Part shown: positions 46,240 through 58,113 of the stretch, in pieces | How positions within the stretch are numbered: position 1 is the stretch's first letter | Layout: every line of letters starts with the position of its first letter | NCBI GenBank assembly: GCA_020310875.1 | Contig: CM035432.1 | Span: 97,515,012 to 97,579,011, forward strand | Reading direction: 5' to 3' | Source of the DNA: Ceratopteris richardii | Lineage: Eukaryota; Streptophyta; Polypodiopsida; Polypodiales; Pteridaceae | Length of the DNA: 64,000 nucleotides | Notes under the pieces: generated by a model | Databases searched by the model: none | What the model was told of the DNA's origin: nothing | What the model saw: only the letters and a program-made list of their open reading frames with translations | Program-made: the position numbers and the translations under genes

Positions 46240-47280
46240 CTATTCAATAACACTTACATCGAAAAGCCTTTCTTCATCTTCCCCACTTCTAGGGGTATCA
46301 AGATTTATGATAGAGTGATCCATGCCATTATGCTCCACGACGAGGTAAGTATGAACTTTGTTCTTCATTTTTCTTTCTCTTGATGCATTGTACACCTCTT
46401 CCATGTTGTTTTTATGATCATCGTTTAGAATATCTTCACACATCATAGTGATGGCACTTACCATTAGATCACATAAAAGGATAGTTTTTTGTCCAAAAGT
46501 TGAGATGTATTATCTAATGGGACATTTGACAGTGTACAAAAAATACTTAGGCATTCATCAATCCATAGCCCAAATGCCTTCTCAGCATCATGAAAAAATA
46601 TAAATTCATTTCTATCTAATTTAAGGATGATGGAGAGGAATTCAACTTCCACCTCTAGTATTGTGGGATCATAGAGGTTGCGATTTGATGGTGGGTGCTC
46701 TTCTAGTGTTTTTTTCACACACAACTTGTCCTTCACACCACCAAGGAAATCTTGTTGAACTATTTCACTCTCTTTTACTAGTTTAGTAGCCTCTAGTTGA
46801 GAGTCATTTTTCACATGAAAAATCCCCCCTATGACAAGGTTGGGGAGTTCCATGGGTGAGGTTTTGGGCTCCTCATTGATGAATAAAATGGTTGTGGCAA
46901 TGTAAGAAAGGTGCCTAGTACCCATTCTCTTCTTCTTGTTACGGTGTTTTACTAATGACACCATGTCATCCAAAGATGTCTTGCATCCTCAACAATTGCC
47001 TTGAGGCGACTAAGGTGCTACACAAATGTTTTATCACCTTTTTGAATATAGAAAAAAAGGTCACATGGGACCCACTTGGTCTCATCAGGTGAGATATCAA
47101 TTGAGGAGCACAAGATATAGAACCCAAGGAAGTCTATGATTTCCTCAAACATATTAAAATTGAGATTCATTGTCCCATTAAGATCTAGGACTCTATATAC
47201 AAGGTAATGCAAATTTCTTTGATCTTTATACTCAGTTAATTCCAAAAACTCTATGACAAGTTACTAAGAAATTTTGGCCA
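46240..47280 (-). pseudogene. Unidentified reverse-strand coding relic (three ORFs)
   Basis: Three reverse-strand frames lie head to tail: 47018-47245 (FNMFEEIIDFLGFYILC, DETKWVPCDLFFYIQKGDKT), 46464-46973 (169 codons; ILKLDRNEFIFFHDAEKAFG, LWIDECLSIFCTLSNVPLD) and 46240-46464. A 169-codon open frame in DNA this AT-rich is unlikely by chance, and the three may be one gene broken by frameshifts. I do not recognise the family. There are no adjacent retroelement hallmarks. Confidence 0.35.
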
Positions 47281-49008
47281 AAGGGGTAGTGGTAGTGGAG
47301 GAAGTCATTGAACGTGTATATAGTGTGATTTCTAGTGTGTTCATGCTCTAGGAGGGATTCTATCTTTTCTAAAGTACTATTATTTTTTCTATCTTTTCTA
47401 TCTTGGTTACCAAAGTGAGAAATAAAAGCATCACACTTTCTAATATAGTACTATTATTTTTTTAAGTGACTGGAACCCACTTTTTAAAGGTAAAAGTAAA
47501 AGACATAAACAGAAAATCATGTAGAGAACTCATAGAAACATAATTTAGCCCATAATTATGATTAAGAAAGTTCTCATTAAATATGATAAGCACAACCACA
47601 TCCACATAGTAGTGAAAATGGAAATCTAGAAGTTCTAAACTTTTATTACTTCCATTGCAAAAATCAATGATTGTATAGTTTATACATTATATTGAGATAA
47701 AAGAATTTTGTTGTAATTTCTTGCATATGCAAGAAATTTTGAGGTAGAGGAAGGTTTACAAGAATGAAATATGTATTTTTCCTACACTCCAATCATGAGG
47801 GGGTACAAGAGATACAATAATGAAGGTTGAGTTCCATCTAAACTCCAATAAGGAAGGACTTTCATTTTATTTTCCAATCTCTTTCCAATTTGTAGATAAA
47901 TAAAAAACTTTAAACATCTTGTACGAATATAAGAATGTATATAAATAAAAGAAAAAATAACATAGATTATTTACCTTATGCCCTTTTATTTTGAACTTGG
48001 ATTGATGCATATCATCAAATCCTATTAATAATTCCCTTGTATTGTGAACTTGGATTGATGCATGTCATCATATCATATTCTTAATAGATGCTCTCTCACA
48101 TTAGGAAGTGTCAAATGATGATATAATAAAATGAATCTCATCTCAAAATTAATTTCAAAAAAAAATACCCTCAAAACTTTTTAATGGTATCCTCTAGCCA
48201 AGTTTAGACATTCAACGCTCATAATAGAATGTAATGTACAATGAGATACGATCTCTTAGATAATGAAAAACTATGCATTTTGCACTAGTTTACAAAGGTA
48301 TCTATTCCCTTTTGTGAATCCTTCTATGAGTCCCCAATTTTCACCTAGTAAACTCTCCACTTGCTCCTATGTGATATCTTTACACATGAACATTGTGGGA
48401 GTTTTTAGAACTATGAATGATCAAAATAGATGTACAAAACAATGGATAGGAACACACTGTGTAGTCCTACATATCTAGTAGCTCTTGTAAATTTCAAAGA
48501 ATTATGCATATCCATCACCATATTATGCTTCAAAGATATCAAGGACCATATATTAGGTTGTGACCACTCCAATTTGGGAATGGAATCTACCTTAATCATC
48601 TCTAGACTTTTAAAATCATTTGATGTAGAGGGTACAACATATATGTGTATGTAAAAGGAAACTCTCTCATGTAAAAGTTAAGCAAGAGGTACTTATGGAA
48701 AGTCTAGTGACCCAATATCTACATGGAATGCTTGGAAAGTACCTATAAAATTATGAAGTTGTTGGTTCTCCACCCATGTAGAAGGAAATATAAATGCACC
48801 ATAAGAAAATATTTCTAGATAGGGTAGAGAAAGAAACAACACTAAGAACCAAAATATATTATAAACTAATATTTTAAATTGATAGGATATCTCATTTTGT
48901 TTGATTTTTCCAATTTAATGCTCGACATTGTAAAAGCATGTTGTACAATGGTAACAATCCCACTACCTTTGAGATTCTAGAAGCCCAATAGCTTTCTTTC
49001 CCAATGAA
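47281..49008. other. AT-rich stretch with a small tandem repeat
   Basis: TTGAACTTGGATTGATGCAT occurs at about 47992 and, as TGTGAACTTGGATTGATGCA, at about 48045. Otherwise only short ORFs are present, none recognised. Confidence 0.5.
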
Positions 49009-49013
49009 GATCC

Positions 49014-49155
49014 TGTTGGAGTTAGATGTATATGGAAGCACACGAACAACATAAGGAAGAAGAAGAAGCTTGGAGCACAACACACAACACTAAATGTATT
49101 ACCACTAGAATGTACAAAGATAAGTAACCCGTTAGGGCTATAGGCGTATAGACAA
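49014..49155 (-). repeat. C3 3' LTR, distal part
   Basis: TGTTGGAGTTAGATG to GGCGTATAGACAA on the forward strand, matching the left portion of the 55400-55630 LTR. Confidence 0.9.
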
Positions 49156-50191
49156 TCCCAGGTGTCGAAGAGAATTCTCTCTCCCCAACTTGATGAAGAC
49201 TTGGCAGGTTATTTGCACAAAAAGTTGTATTAGATGAGTCATCCCAAAGCGGATGAATCTGGGATGTTGCACGAGATTTCCAATGCAGTATGTTGAAGTT
49301 TCACGTCAAGTTGGAATTAAAGTTTTCGTCAACTTCAAATAAAGTTACCTATTACAGGATAAAGAGAACAACAGGTTTTTCATATTCACTACAATGGATG
49401 ATCGAAAATTCTATTATGAAAAACCATCAAATGATTTTATACTAATATTTATGATAAGTTTTCTTATCCATTTACTTTCACCCAATGATGGTACATAATT
49501 CAAAAGCTTGTTTTTGGGTGAACTCTAAGTGTAGAGTTTGTATAAAGACAAAAGCGAAGAACGCAAGAGGGAGAATCGTTCTTTTTTATAAAAGTCGATA
49601 AAGTATAGCTTTACGAAAAGAAACCACCAGCGACGTAAGGTGGAGGAAAGATGTGATGGTGACGATGTGCGCATCCTCACGAGGAAAAGAAAGAAGAAAG
49701 AGGAGGCCAAAGAATATGCTCTGTGGACGGGGAATGTTTTGGAAGGAGGAGGATCATCTGGTCAATGAGGAGAGACATATGCTGCAGAAATAAAGGAGGA
49801 AAAATCGATATCCGAGAGGGAAGAACATGTTTTTTTAGGTGCAAGGGAGCTCAATCCATAATGATCCATCTCATGACTCAATCTTCTTCTACAAACCTTT
49901 TGTTGCCGGTGCTGATGATTTCATAATATTGGTTCGAGTACATCAATCGAGCTTCTTCGTGAGGTTTTTGTCATCTCTGGGTGGGCTGACAATAGATACC
50001 AAGGAGGACCGAATATATATTTTTGCGGAAGATTCGGCCAAGCTCAGCCAAAGGGGGGAGGAAACAGTTTTTTGATAATCTCTTCTAGACATCAGCATGA
50101 TGGAGATATAGGTACGCGCAGTTCTGTTAAAATTATGACATGACAGTATAAGAAGCAGGACCTATTTTGCAGAAGCTGGGGATTTTGCGCC
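49156..50191. mobile_element. Unidentified insertion of about 1.04 kb in the C3 LTR, TSD GACAA(T)
   Basis: GACAAT occurs at 49151-49156 and 50192-50197, on both sides of non-LTR DNA, indicating a 5-6 bp target duplication. The ends (TCCCAGGTGTCG ... GGGGATTTTGCGCC) form no obvious terminal inverted or direct repeat and there is no poly(A). The inside has short ORFs only (49723-49926, 49839-50075), none recognised. A non-autonomous transposon of unknown class is the simplest reading. Confidence 0.6.
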
Positions 50192-50280
50192 GACAATGGG
50201 AAAAAACCTTCTAAAGAGGGAAAAAAGTGCCCCAATGGTCCTAGTGTGTTCATACACATCACTACCTAAATATATCAACA
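50192..50280 (-). repeat. C3 3' LTR, proximal part
   Basis: It continues the LTR to ...CTAAATATATCAACA; the adjoining CCCCCC is the reverse of the polypurine tract. Confidence 0.9.
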
Positions 50281-50353
50281 AATCCCCCCAAGGAGTGATG
50301 CGATGAATAAGGAGCATGCACTCATGTATAAGGAAGTGCCAAGCTATGTGGAA

Positions 50354-51172
50354 TCAATCCACAAGAGGAAGTAAGCCCAAAGCTTTGCGGAAAACTTCAA
50401 AATTCTCCCTAGGCAGAGCCTTCGTGAAAAGGTCTGCAATGTTCTCCTGTGTGGGCACATATGCCAAGTTGATGTCTCCAGGAGAGAAACTCTCTTTGCC
50501 ATAATGATAATGCACCTCAATATGCTTAGTATGAGCATGGAACAGAGGGTTCCTCGCAACTGCCAATGTGCTCTGACTGTCAGTGAAGATGGTGGTGGTA
50601 GACGATTGACCAACACCCAAATCAGCCATAAGGTGTATGAGCCACACACACTCAACAGTCACTGTGAAAGCTTCCCTATACTGAGCCTCACAACTAGAAG
50701 TGGCAACAGTAGGCTGCTTCTTGCTCCGTCAAGATATGCATGCGTTACTAAGCATGAAGCAAAAACCACTAGTGGACACACGAGTGTCATAGCAATCAGC
50801 CCAGTCAGAGTCAAAAAAAGCATGTAAATTTGTCGATAGTGATCCCCCCCTTGGGATAAAACAATCTAAGTAGTTAGGTACCACCACTCAAGTAGCGAAA
50901 GATGCACTTAACTGCCTTCCAATGCTTGAGTCCTGGTCAATGCATAAACCTGCTCATCTCTGAGACAACAAACTAAATATCTAGCCGAGTGATGCATAAG
51001 TAAATCAAGCATCTAACTACTTGCTGATAGAGAACAACATCAAATGCATCTGCAGCATCATGAAGACTCAATTGTAAACCTATCTCCATAGGATTGGCAA
51101 TAGGTTTACAATATTTAAGGCCAAAATGTTGCAATAATGTGTCAGTATATTTACATTTGACACAAATCTTAT
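50354..51172 (-). pseudogene. C3 end of RT and RNase H
   Basis: The reverse translation runs from the CQMKYIDTLLQ zone at 51165, through the RNase H FDSDWADCYDTR and SKKQPTVATSS zones, to an open frame VTVECVWLIHLMADLGVGQ, FTDSQSTLAVARN, HTKHIEVHYHYGKE and LFTKALPRENFEVF. It ends at a stop at 50354-50356. Part of RNase H is well preserved and the rest is frameshifted. Confidence 0.88.
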
Positions 51173-52271
51173 TGTAATAAAGATATAGGAAGGAGATGGT
51201 TGAACCACACCCTTGATAGATAGGAGATGGTTGAACTACACCTTAAGAGAGAGGATTAGGAATTAATCCTCAACCATGGCTTGTGGGGCAAGTGGTTAGC
51301 CCATCGCATTCCTAACCAAGAGGTTGTGAGTTCAATTCCTTACATTTGTATCAAAGCCTAAGAAGTAGGCTTGAGAAAGGTGGAATGACCCAATGGCCTC
51401 TAAAAAAGACGCTTGGGCACTCTATCATGTGAAAAGGTAGGAATTGGGGAGGCAACGCTTTGAGAATTGGACCCAACAAAGATTCTACATTGGTATGGTT
51501 GAACCAGAGCCTTGACAGATAGGAGATGGTTGAACTACACCCTAAGAGAGAGGATTAGGAAGTAATCCTCAACCATGGCTTTTGGGGCAAGTGGTTAGCC
51601 CATCACATTCCTAACCAAGAGGTTGTGAGTTCAATTCCTTACATTGGTATCAGAGCCTAGGAACTAGGCTTGGGAAAGGTGGAATGACCCAATGTCCTCT
51701 AAAAAAGGCGCTTGGGCACTTTATCATGTGCAAGGATAGGAATTGGGGGGGGTGATGCTTTGAGAATTGGACCCAACAAAGATTCAAGTGTATCTCTCAA
51801 TCGGTAGGTCAGATTGAGGTGTGTAATATACTGTTGGAAAGCTCTCATAAAAAAATTTACAAATCTAATGAGCTAGCTTGGAAGTGTAAAGTCCTTGGGA
51901 AACCTTGTGTGGCACTTGTTTGAGTGTTCAAAATACCAAACATGGGTGAGAACAAGGTTCAAGATACTAAGGTTGAGAACAGTGTTCAAGACACCAAGGT
52001 TGCGAACAAGGCTCAAGAAACTATGGGAGGTTGAGGAAATCAATTCAAGGGTAGCAAGGTAGTTCAAGAATTGATCATCGAGGCTAGAGGGATACATGAG
52101 TAGATCATTGAGGACAATGATCAGCTAAGGGGGGAAGAATGTAATAAAGTGATAGGAAGGAGATGGTTGAATCACACCAGATAGGATATGGTTGAAATAC
52201 ACCCTAAGAGAGAGGATTAGGAAGTAATCCTAAACCATGGCTTTTGGGGCAAGTGGTTAGCCCATCGCATT
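51173..52271 (+). mobile_element. TRIM-like non-autonomous LTR element inside C3
   Basis: The 5' LTR (51173-51344) begins TGTAATAAAGATATAGG and ends TCAATTCCTTACA. A second LTR-like copy with internal start (about 51493-51643) is followed by a perfect PBS core TGGTATCAGAGCC (51645-51657). The internal region has no coding potential. A polypurine tract AAGGGGGGAAGAA (52127-52139) precedes the 3' LTR (52140-52271), which is cut after CATCGCATTCC. PBS, polypurine tract and TG...CA LTRs in about 1.1 kb fit a terminal-repeat retrotransposon in miniature. The LTR contains a tRNA-like module. About 30 bases of RT are lost at the site. Confidence 0.78.
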
Positions 52272-55087
52272 CCAATAGAATGCCCAAATAATGATGCAAA
52301 TGCCCCAAATCAGACATCTCAAATGAGGCATGTAAATCAGCCTTAAAATCAGCAATATGATTCTCATGAGGACCAGTGAGCAGCATATCATCAATGTACA
52401 CCACAATGATTAGAAGCACATCATTTGCACGCTTAACATATAAGGTGCTTTCAGTTGGATTGTTCTCAAAACCATGTGCAATCAAATTAGCATGTATCTT
52501 TTGATACCAAGCACGTGGTGCTTGCTTTAAACCATATAATGCCTTCTTTAACATGCACACCTAGTTTTCATGCCCTTTCTACACAAAACTATGTGGTTGA
52601 AAAACATACACTTCTTCATGCAACTCACCATTCAAAAATTGTTCTTTTAATATCCAACTGATGTACATTCCAACCATGATGAGCATTCCACATGTAGGTG
52701 CAAAGGTTTCATCAAAATCAATGCCTCTTTCCTACGCATAACCCTTTGCAACAAGCCTAATGTTATACATGTGAACTGTTCCATCAAGTTTAGACTTCAG
52801 CTTGTATACCCACTTAGTGTAAATGGCCTTCTTGCCAAGAGGTAAGTCACATAAAGTCCAGGTAGCATTTTTCATCATAGCATCATATTCAGATTACATT
52901 GCAGCCATCCAATGTTCAAAATTTTGTGCTTCATCAAATGAAACAGGCTCAATCTCATCACAAAGACTAGAGGCAGCCATAGCATAGCAATCTGATGCAA
53001 AAGAGGCACGATGAGAGCCTAAACGAGTACGGTATGACATAGGTGCATCTAATTTGCTATCATGCAAAGTTTGCACTAGCCATTTTGGCATAGTCTTTTC
53101 CTCCTCAATATCAGTTCTCTCATCAACAAGTGCATCATGCAAATTTGCATAAAAAATGGAATGATCTACATCATCACATGAGACCTGTAAAGGCTGAGAA
53201 GTTGCCTCAGTAGGACCACCACTAGACTGTCCACCTGTAAAAAGAGGCAGCAAATTATCATACATGTCTTTGGAGCTAACAAATGTCTCCTTCGTACATG
53301 AAAGTAAAGGCTAAATAGCATCTTCCCGAAAAAAAAAAACATCACGGCTTACCAAAATGTGTTTAGTCTGTGGAAAATATAGATGATAGCCTTTGCTTTC
53401 AGAACTGTACCCAGCACAAACACATTTTACTCCTTCATCATCCAATTTCTTGTGATGTTGTTCAAGCACTAATGCATATGCAAGACAACCAAAAACATGC
53501 AGATGAGCAATAAATGGCTTGCGACCATGCCAAGCCTCATATGGAGTGATAGATTGCAGTGCTTTAGTGGGACACCTGTTAAGTACATATGTTGCACACA
53601 TGACAACCTCAAGCCAGAAACTATGTGGTAAAGCCTTAACCATACACCTCACCATCTCCATGAGTGACCTTTTCTTCCCTTCAACAATTCCATTCTATTG
53701 AGGTGTATACAACACTATACACTAATGTTTTATCCCATGTTTAGCCAGAAATGCATTAAAGTCAAAAGACGTATATTACTACCCCCCTTGATCAGAATAG
53801 AGGGTGCCCATTTTACATGCTAACAGATTTTCAGCCAAAACCAAAAACTATTTGAAGCACATGAAAACTTCGGACTTTGCTTTCAATGGATATTCCCATG
53901 CATGTCTGGAAAAATCATCAATTAAAGTCATGAAGTAAAGATAGTTTCCAAAAGAGGGTGTCCGCACAGGACCATAGACATCACTATGAACAAGCTGCAA
54001 TTTTTTAGTAGCTCGAATTGAACCATCTTTTCGAAAGGAGGAACGTTGCATTTTGCCCAAAATATAGCCTTCACAAACATGTTTTTGGGGTGCCTTAAGT
54101 TTGGGCAAAGAGGACACCATTTGAGATTTCTACAAGTGTAGCGAACGTGCAGAATTCAGATGACCAAAGCATGCATGCCAAAGCTTTGCATTTGACATAG
54201 CCTTAGAATCATGTACTACACATGCATAATCATTCATAGATTTTTCATAATCTATGAGCTTATACAACCCACAACATAAAATGCCAGAAGCAATAATCAT
54301 GTCACCATTTGAAAGATTATGAATTGTACATCTACCATTTTTGCTTTTTTTATTTTTTCTCATCTTTTTCTTCCTTCTTCAAATGTGTAGCATTTGTAGC
54401 TTTCTGCTTACTAGTAGATGAGCTCCATTTACCTTTGCCCTTCTGACTAGCCAGGAAAGCTTGATCTACAACATGCATAATGGACCTGTTCTAACTAGAC
54501 TGATGTTCTTGCAACAAAACAGGGACTAACTCCTCAAATGTCAAGGCATTCGGATTGCCTTTCATCATCAAATGAAGAGAAGAAGCAAAACTCTCACATG
54601 AATCAAGAAGACCATTCAGAATGGTCTGTACAAGTAAGCTATCTGGTATAACTCATCAGCAAAAATCAATTGTTCCTTCAATTCTTCGATCTTTGTTAGA
54701 AAATTATCCATAGAATCACCTTCATTCATATGCTCACTCTCCAAGTGTTTTCGGAGGCATGTAACACGAGCCTCATTCCTAGCCTAGTATAATGTAGTAA
54801 GTGTATCCCAAGCATCCTTAGCTATTCTGCAAGAGCGAATGCGAGGAATAATGGCACGTTTGACAGGCAACACTATCAATGCATGTGCTTGAGCATCTCT
54901 ATCATCTCAATGAATTTGTTCTGTAGTAGGTGCACCAGAAATCGTAGCACGAACAAGAATCTGAAGAATATCAGAATCTTTAACACCATCTACATCAGCT
55001 TCAATACTTGTATTTGCAGGTGTAATTGGTACCGTCCAACTTATCCTCAACAGCCAACATACGAAATACATCACTGCTTTCAGCCAT
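52272..55087 (-). pseudogene. C3 gag, protease, integrase and first part of RT
   Basis: The reverse translation starts at the ATG at 55085-55087 (MAESSDVFRMLAVEDKL-like) and follows C1 throughout. Recognisable parts are the gag region, a worn knuckle zone near 54370, the integrase zinc region around 54130-54200, and CEGYILGKMQRSSF. They continue with HSDVYGPVRTPSFGNY (catalytic Asp retained), ITPYEAWHGRKPFIAHLHVFG and RT ALYGLKQAPRAWYQK, YIDDMLLTGPHENH (YIDD in place of YVDD) and SDLGHLHHYLGI, ending at the TRIM-like junction. It is broken into at least five frames. It keeps the four codons that C1 has lost after ITPYEA. Confidence 0.9.
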
Positions 55088-55385
55088 GGCCACTGACTAA
55101 AATACCCTGATGCAGAAAAATGATTGTATCTAAAAAAGTTGAACAGAACTACCCTAACGAGTTCTGCTATACCTATAGTAGACTTCTAGATGCTTATACT
55201 GACAAACTGAAAACTGTATATATATTTGGCACAAACAGACAAAATAGCCTACACAAGCACTACGATAGTGCATTCAGAGGCAGAAACGAGCTCCTAATCA
55301 TCCTAAGTATGCTCACCAAATTTCATGCGATTTTGAGACTATGATCGGAGGGGTGTTGAGGATGCCCTAGATGAAGTGACGACCT

Positions 55386-55397
55386 GCTCTGATACGA
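55386..55397 (-). promoter_or_regulatory. Primer binding site of C3
   Basis: The reverse strand reads TCGTATCAGAGC, one mismatch from the initiator-Met site, directly after the 5' LTR. Confidence 0.75.
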
Positions 55398-55399
55398 AT

Positions 55400-55630
55400 T
55401 GTTGGAGTTAGACATCTATGAAAGCACACAAACAGCACAAGGAAGAAGAAGAAGCTTGGAGCACAACACACAATACTAAATGTATTACCACTAGAATGTA
55501 CAAAGATAAGTAACCCATTAGAGCTATAGGCGTATATACAAGCTCGAGGGAAAAAACCTCCTAAAGAGTGAAAAATGTGCCTCGGTAGTCCTAGTATGTT
55601 CACACACATCACTACCTAAATATATCAACA
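55400..55630 (-). repeat. 5' LTR of C3
   Basis: 231 bases; forward-strand TGTTGGAGTTAG to TATATCAACA. It matches the C1 LTR in reverse. Confidence 0.92.
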
Positions 55631-55635
55631 GATCC

Positions 55636-56697
55636 AAGTTTCAATGATCTCTGACACGATGAAGACCAACTCTAGAGGTTTGCATATACACCCATGCACC
55701 TTTGCATAACTCATGTGCTAACCAATTTCCTTCTGTATCTTCGATGTTGTGACATTTTAATGCGAAAACTTCATCTTCTAGTTGCCTATAAGCTTTAGAT
55801 GTCTCCATTGAAGTTCAAGCTATGGGAGTTACAATAGGAATTGAAAGGGGAAGATGCACAAAGAAGGTATACAATCATAGGAACCTTATTTTTGTGGTAA
55901 AGAGAGAAACTAGTGGAAAGAGATGACTTTTTGGGACTTGGGTATGAAAATGTGAGGTTTAGGAGGGCAAAAGTTGTATCTTGAGTTATTTTGGAGAAAG
56001 TCATTTTTTTCAATTTAGACCATGTATGGATTTTGAATTTGGGATGAAAAATAGCACTTTTAATCTTCAAAAGTGGTTAAATGGTCATTGAATGATGTTA
56101 TAATGAGTTTTGGATTAAAACTTTTTGAAATTTTTGAGCTTTAAGGTCCAAACTAGCTATGAGATTCCTTTTTCTCTCTAGAGGCAAAACTTAAACTTAG
56201 GAGAATCTTGTCTCTCCTTCCCTCTTGAGCCTAGTACTTCATAGGATACACCCTCTTATGAATGTTCTATCACTAATCATTCCTTAATCTAAAAGATCCT
56301 TCACAACTCATTTGTTTTCTAATGTTTGTTTTGACCCTTCAATTAAGTTTGCAAATGGCTTAGTTCACTTTGATATCATTCACATCCCTATTGGTGTTTT
56401 TTTTTATGATTTCGAAGTTTTTAGAATTGTAAATCCTTTTGATGCAATATATTCTCTAGATATTTTATGTATTGAACATAGTTATTAGATGATGCATAGA
56501 GCTTTGAACAATATCCTAATAAATCACCTTTTTTGGTCTCCTAGAAATCTAATCAAATCATGTTCTATATAGAAAGTAGGGAGCTCACTAGTTTGAGGAT
56601 CCAATGGATAAAGAGTTCCATTTGTCCATATTTCAATATGCGTTTTCTTTTTGTTGCATCATTTTTGAATTTTTGTAGGTAGGAGAGCTTTCAAATA
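55636..56697. other. Intergenic, nothing recognised
   Basis: AT-rich, with short ORFs only. Confidence 0.6.
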
Positions 56698-56865
56698 CAC
56701 CTTGTTGGAAAACAATGTCTCATTGGTTGGAAAGTGGTCAAAACTTGTCAATCTTACTCAGAGAATACAACAAGTATAGAATCTCTAAACACTTTCTCTA
56801 CAAGAAAATGACGACGGACGCAACCAGCATCTATAGAGCTCGCTTCTATGTCTTATAGAACAAAA

Positions 56866-56945
56866 GAGCGTGGGCGCTGTGGTTATCACACAAGACCTCC
56901 AAGGTAGGGACCCGAGTCGGAATCCCTGAGACGCAGCAGCGGGCG
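56866..56945 (+). other. tRNA-like A/B-box segment in the L4 5' LTR
   Basis: GGGCGCTGTGGTTATCAC resembles a tRNA D-arm/A box and CCCGAGTCGGAATCC a damaged B box. The 3' LTR copy has the exact B box GAGTTCGAATCC at 61338-61349. Confidence 0.5.
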
Positions 56946-57109
56946 AAGACTTTTTGTCATCAATTAATTATCATGCTTTTCATGAAAGCACAAACGGACA
57001 GCGGACGGCGTTTTCAGATTCATTGTGATCGTATGCTTTATTTGCTTGTGTTGTAGCGATCGTAGAAGCTTTATGCTTTTGAAAGAGCTTTTGGAGACTA
57101 ATCTAAAAC

Positions 57110-57118
57110 TATATAAGA
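57110..57118 (+). promoter_or_regulatory. Candidate TATA box in L4 LTR
   Basis: CTATATAAG, same in the 3' LTR (about 61533). It would place the R region start near 57140. Confidence 0.55.
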
Positions 57119-58025
57119 AGTACTTTGGGTCACTTCTATGTATCCTTCACCTAGTATTCAACACAAGCTTGGAGCTTGGACCTCAATAGAGGCGGGGTTT
57201 CTTCTAGCACATGGGGCAGCCATGGTGCTAACTTGAAGCATGTTGAGGAGCAGCTATGGAGTTCTTCTTAATGATTCTTCTTGGAGAAGATGAAGGGTGT
57301 GCTCACACACTAGCTCATGGAGAGGAGGTTATCTCTTGTTCATGGCAAGAAGACTTGGTCATTAGCAGCTTGATGGTGAGGATCGGCCATCTACATGGTG
57401 TATTTGAAGATTATCTTCTACAGGAAGATATCAGGTTGAAGATTGTCTTCTACAAGAAGATGTCGGGCTACTTCAAAGACATTGGATGGTGGTTAACATA
57501 AGATTCACATCTTATGTTAAGTATTCAGGTACAAGAGAAACAGTACGTATATGCTTTATGCATATTTGATGAGGTGTTTAAGAAGGTGTGTTCACATGAG
57601 TTTGAGGATTTCCGTTCACACTGATCCTTCCTCTTTCAATCACTCATATTCACTCTTCTATAACCTATAAGGTCACACATCTCATGTATATTCAGATTAC
57701 TGCCCACATATCTGAATATGTTTGTTACATTGTACATTCACTCATTCATCTATTTCTCATCACATAGAGTGGTTGAGAGTTTTGCTCCCACATTGTACAT
57801 TGAACATTGGTATATATGATACTATGAGTAAGCGCTGGCTTACGTAACACCTTACACATGATGTCTATTCTTTCTCTATCTTTATCTCATCATTTGTATG
57901 ATTAAGTTGTGGTATGTTCATGTTTTGTCAATATGGAAGATTGTTGGAATTAATGTTGTACATGACTGGAACTATGGAACCATGGACCTGTGACATGAGC
58001 CTAAGGGCCTACCTCACTTCCAACA

Positions 58026-58113
58026 TTTGGTATCAGAGCTTTAGGGATTTGGTATCAGAGCACTAAGGTTTTGGTTTCAGAACTTTAGATCTTTGGCATC
58101 AATGCATTAAGGC
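58026..58113 (+). repeat. Four tandem 22-bp copies of the L4 primer binding site
   Basis: Units start at 58026, 58048, 58070 and 58092: TTTGGTATCAGAGCTTTAGG, TTTGGTATCAGAGCACTAAG, TTTGGTTTCAGAACTTTAGA and TTTGGCATCAATGCATTAAG, each 22 bases long with two more bases. Units 1 and 2 keep the initiator-Met PBS TGGTATCAGAGC; 3 and 4 are worn. Confidence 0.92.

Larger units (their letters stand above)
49014..55630 (-). mobile_element. Ty1/copia retrotransposon C3 (C1 family), doubly interrupted, TSD GATCC
   Basis: GATCC flanks it at 49009-49013 and 55631-55635. The 5' LTR is intact (55400-55630). The 3' LTR is split by an unidentified insertion and RT is split by a TRIM-like element in opposite orientation. 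Removing both leaves an almost full-length copia copy with the same domain order as C1. Its coding region has many stops. Confidence 0.92.
56703..58025 (+). repeat. 5' LTR of L4
   Basis: 1323 bases. It contains a tRNA-like A/B-box segment (about 56866-56945), a TATA box (57110-57118) and an 81-codon ORF (57256-57501) that is repeated unchanged in the 3' LTR. That ORF has no known motif and is probably not a gene. Confidence 0.95.

Noticed and set aside
57256..57501. 81-codon ORF repeated exactly in both L4 LTRs
   Set aside because: Conservation follows from LTR duplication at insertion. The peptide has no known motif and short ORFs in LTRs are usually incidental.
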